A stretch of DNA of 64,000 nucleotides from Odiellus spinosus. Lineage: Eukaryota > Arthropoda > Arachnida > Opiliones > Phalangiidae. Below are positions 63,401 through 64,000 of this stretch, in pieces; positions within the stretch are counted from its first letter, which is position 1, and every line of letters begins with the position of its first letter. The notes beneath the pieces are model-generated. The model worked only from the letters and a program-made list of their open reading frames with translations, was not told the origin of the DNA and made no database searches. The position numbers were made by a program, and so were the translations under genes. The stretch spans positions 9,717,422 to 9,781,421 of the forward strand of contig OY987232.1 of the NCBI GenBank assembly GCA_963920705.1, written 5' to 3'.

Positions 63401-63480
63401 TCCAAACTGGATGGAATACTAGTTTTCCTAAAATTATTTAGAGTGCAACAAATTATTTTAAAATAAGAGGTCCTATATCT
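60457..63480. other. Non-coding stretch, possible unrecognised insertion at its left edge
   Basis: No supportable gene. The left edge CACTGCAAAAAATAATG interrupts the Polinton A integrase and looks like a transposon end; a matching inverse end could not be fixed (AAAAATTCAGTG at 61880-61894 is a weak candidate). It includes two imperfect 66-bp units near 60620-60710 and an AT-rich 62100-62300. Confidence 0.35.
63005..63090. repeat. 21-bp tandem repeat
   Basis: Four imperfect units of AAAGTCCCAAAATATATTTCA type. The open frames on both strands here are repeat by-products. Confidence 0.7.
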
Positions 63481-63481
63481 T

Positions 63482-63871
63482 TTAAACCGCTTCGCTTACA
63501 GATTTTGATTTCGTCGGAATGTAGAATTTGTTTGTATTTTCGTATGCATCTAATAATTCGTGCTCGTGTTTTATATCGGGATTTAAAACCAACCATTTCT
63601 CAGGCCTTTCTAAAACTTCATAGGCATGAAGATATTTAAAAAATTCTTTTACTTCAAACACTATTCCACACAAACATAAGGAATTATTTATAATGAAAAT
63701 ATATTTAATTTGTATAAAGCTTCTCAGTTCATTTTGGTTAATTTCGTTCTTAAGGAAACAGCCAATCAAGAAACGTTTGTTGTCATATGTGGCTTTTTTA
63801 ACAGAATAAATCCTATCCGGGTAATCTGGTTGTAACAAGGCTTGAAGTCTTAATGGTAGGCTGCCTTTCAA
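63482..63871 (-). CDS. Hypothetical protein, 129 aa, possibly transposon-derived
   Basis: Open frame with natural amino-acid composition; the same frame is open upstream of the chosen ATG at 63871. Hydrophobic strand pairs (FIQIKYIFIINNSLCLCGIVFEV, about 52-74) are followed by a charged helix (FFKYLHAYEVL). No domain named with confidence. The layout recalls C-terminal regions of uncharacterised transposon-associated proteins. No partner gene within the window. Confidence 0.4.
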   Translation of the reverse strand: MKGSLPLRLQALLQPDYPDRIYSVKKATYDNKRFLIGCFLKNEINQNELRSFIQIKYIFIINNSLCLCGIVFEVKEFFKYLHAYEVLERPEKWLVLNPDIKHEHELLDAYENTNKFYIPTKSKSVSEAV

Positions 63872-63934
63872 AACTAAATGGCCAGCTGACGTATTATAGC
63901 GATATTATCAACCCCGTTGAGACTAAACCTTTAA

Positions 63935-64000
63935 ACCTGCTCAAACTCTCCTTGAACAAAAGTACAGTAGGTTTCCCGTGTTTAAAAAACAACAATTTTG
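63935..64000. repeat. Dispersed repeat shared with 18090-18150
   Basis: The words AAGTACAGTAGGTTTCCC and GTGTTTAAAAAACAACA occur in the same order at 18111-18150. The window ends inside it. Confidence 0.6.

Overview
The window is eukaryotic, AT-rich, intron-bearing DNA, most probably from an arthropod. It holds one exon-structured host-type gene that looks like an ionotropic (glutamate-like) receptor, a BEL/Pao retrotransposon, hAT, Tc1/mariner, P-like and Kolobok-like DNA transposons, and two different Polinton/Maverick elements. There is no bacterial operon structure, and most reading frames are transposon genes at different stages of decay.

Layout. 1-7.7 kb: two copies of a BED-finger hAT transposase gene form a very large inverted repeat around a 1.7 kb spacer. 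The spacer holds a mariner remnant and a minisatellite/TAGGTT-rich element. The right hAT copy carries a 1156-bp P-like insertion with a THAP remnant. 8.7-9.7 kb: a TTAA-flanked hairpin MITE, then a 283-bp foldback-like element with a 14-bp target duplication. 10.2-11.7 kb: the receptor gene (three exons seen), abutting a satellite-filled foldback-like element (11.7-13.1 kb) that contains a tRNA-Asp-like sequence. 14.2-15.6 kb: an internally deleted mariner-type transposase. 16.2-16.5 kb: a decayed copy of receptor exon A. 17-21 kb: simple and tandem repeats. 21.0-24.5 kb: a gene for a P2X7-intracellular-type zinc domain, convergent with a multi-exon Kolobok-like transposase. 25.18-30.93 kb: a full-length BEL/Pao element with 268-bp LTRs.

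32.4-60.5 kb is a nest. An old Polinton (A) has an intron-containing DNA polymerase B, protease, major and minor capsid genes and integrase. Its major capsid gene is cut twice: by a 3.48 kb inverted-repeat DDE/SWIM transposon, and by a complete younger Polinton (B, 38941-53775). Polinton B has terminal inverted repeats beginning AGT and a 6-bp CTCGTC target duplication.

Polinton B carries, left to right, two unrecognised genes, protein-primed polymerase B, a BIR-domain (IAP-like) gene, packaging ATPase, a basic protein, its proline-rich partner and a membrane protein. On the other strand are adenovirus-type protease, integrase, a PC4-like protein, double-jelly-roll major capsid, a pX-like protein and penton-like minor capsid. 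These make up replication (polymerase), integration (integrase) and virion (capsids, ATPase, protease) modules plus a probable anti-apoptotic accessory gene. At least seven isolated stops or frameshifts show that this copy is recent but not fully functional.

60.5-64 kb is mostly non-coding, with one unrecognised minus-strand ORF. All homology statements rest on motif recognition by eye; no database search was possible.
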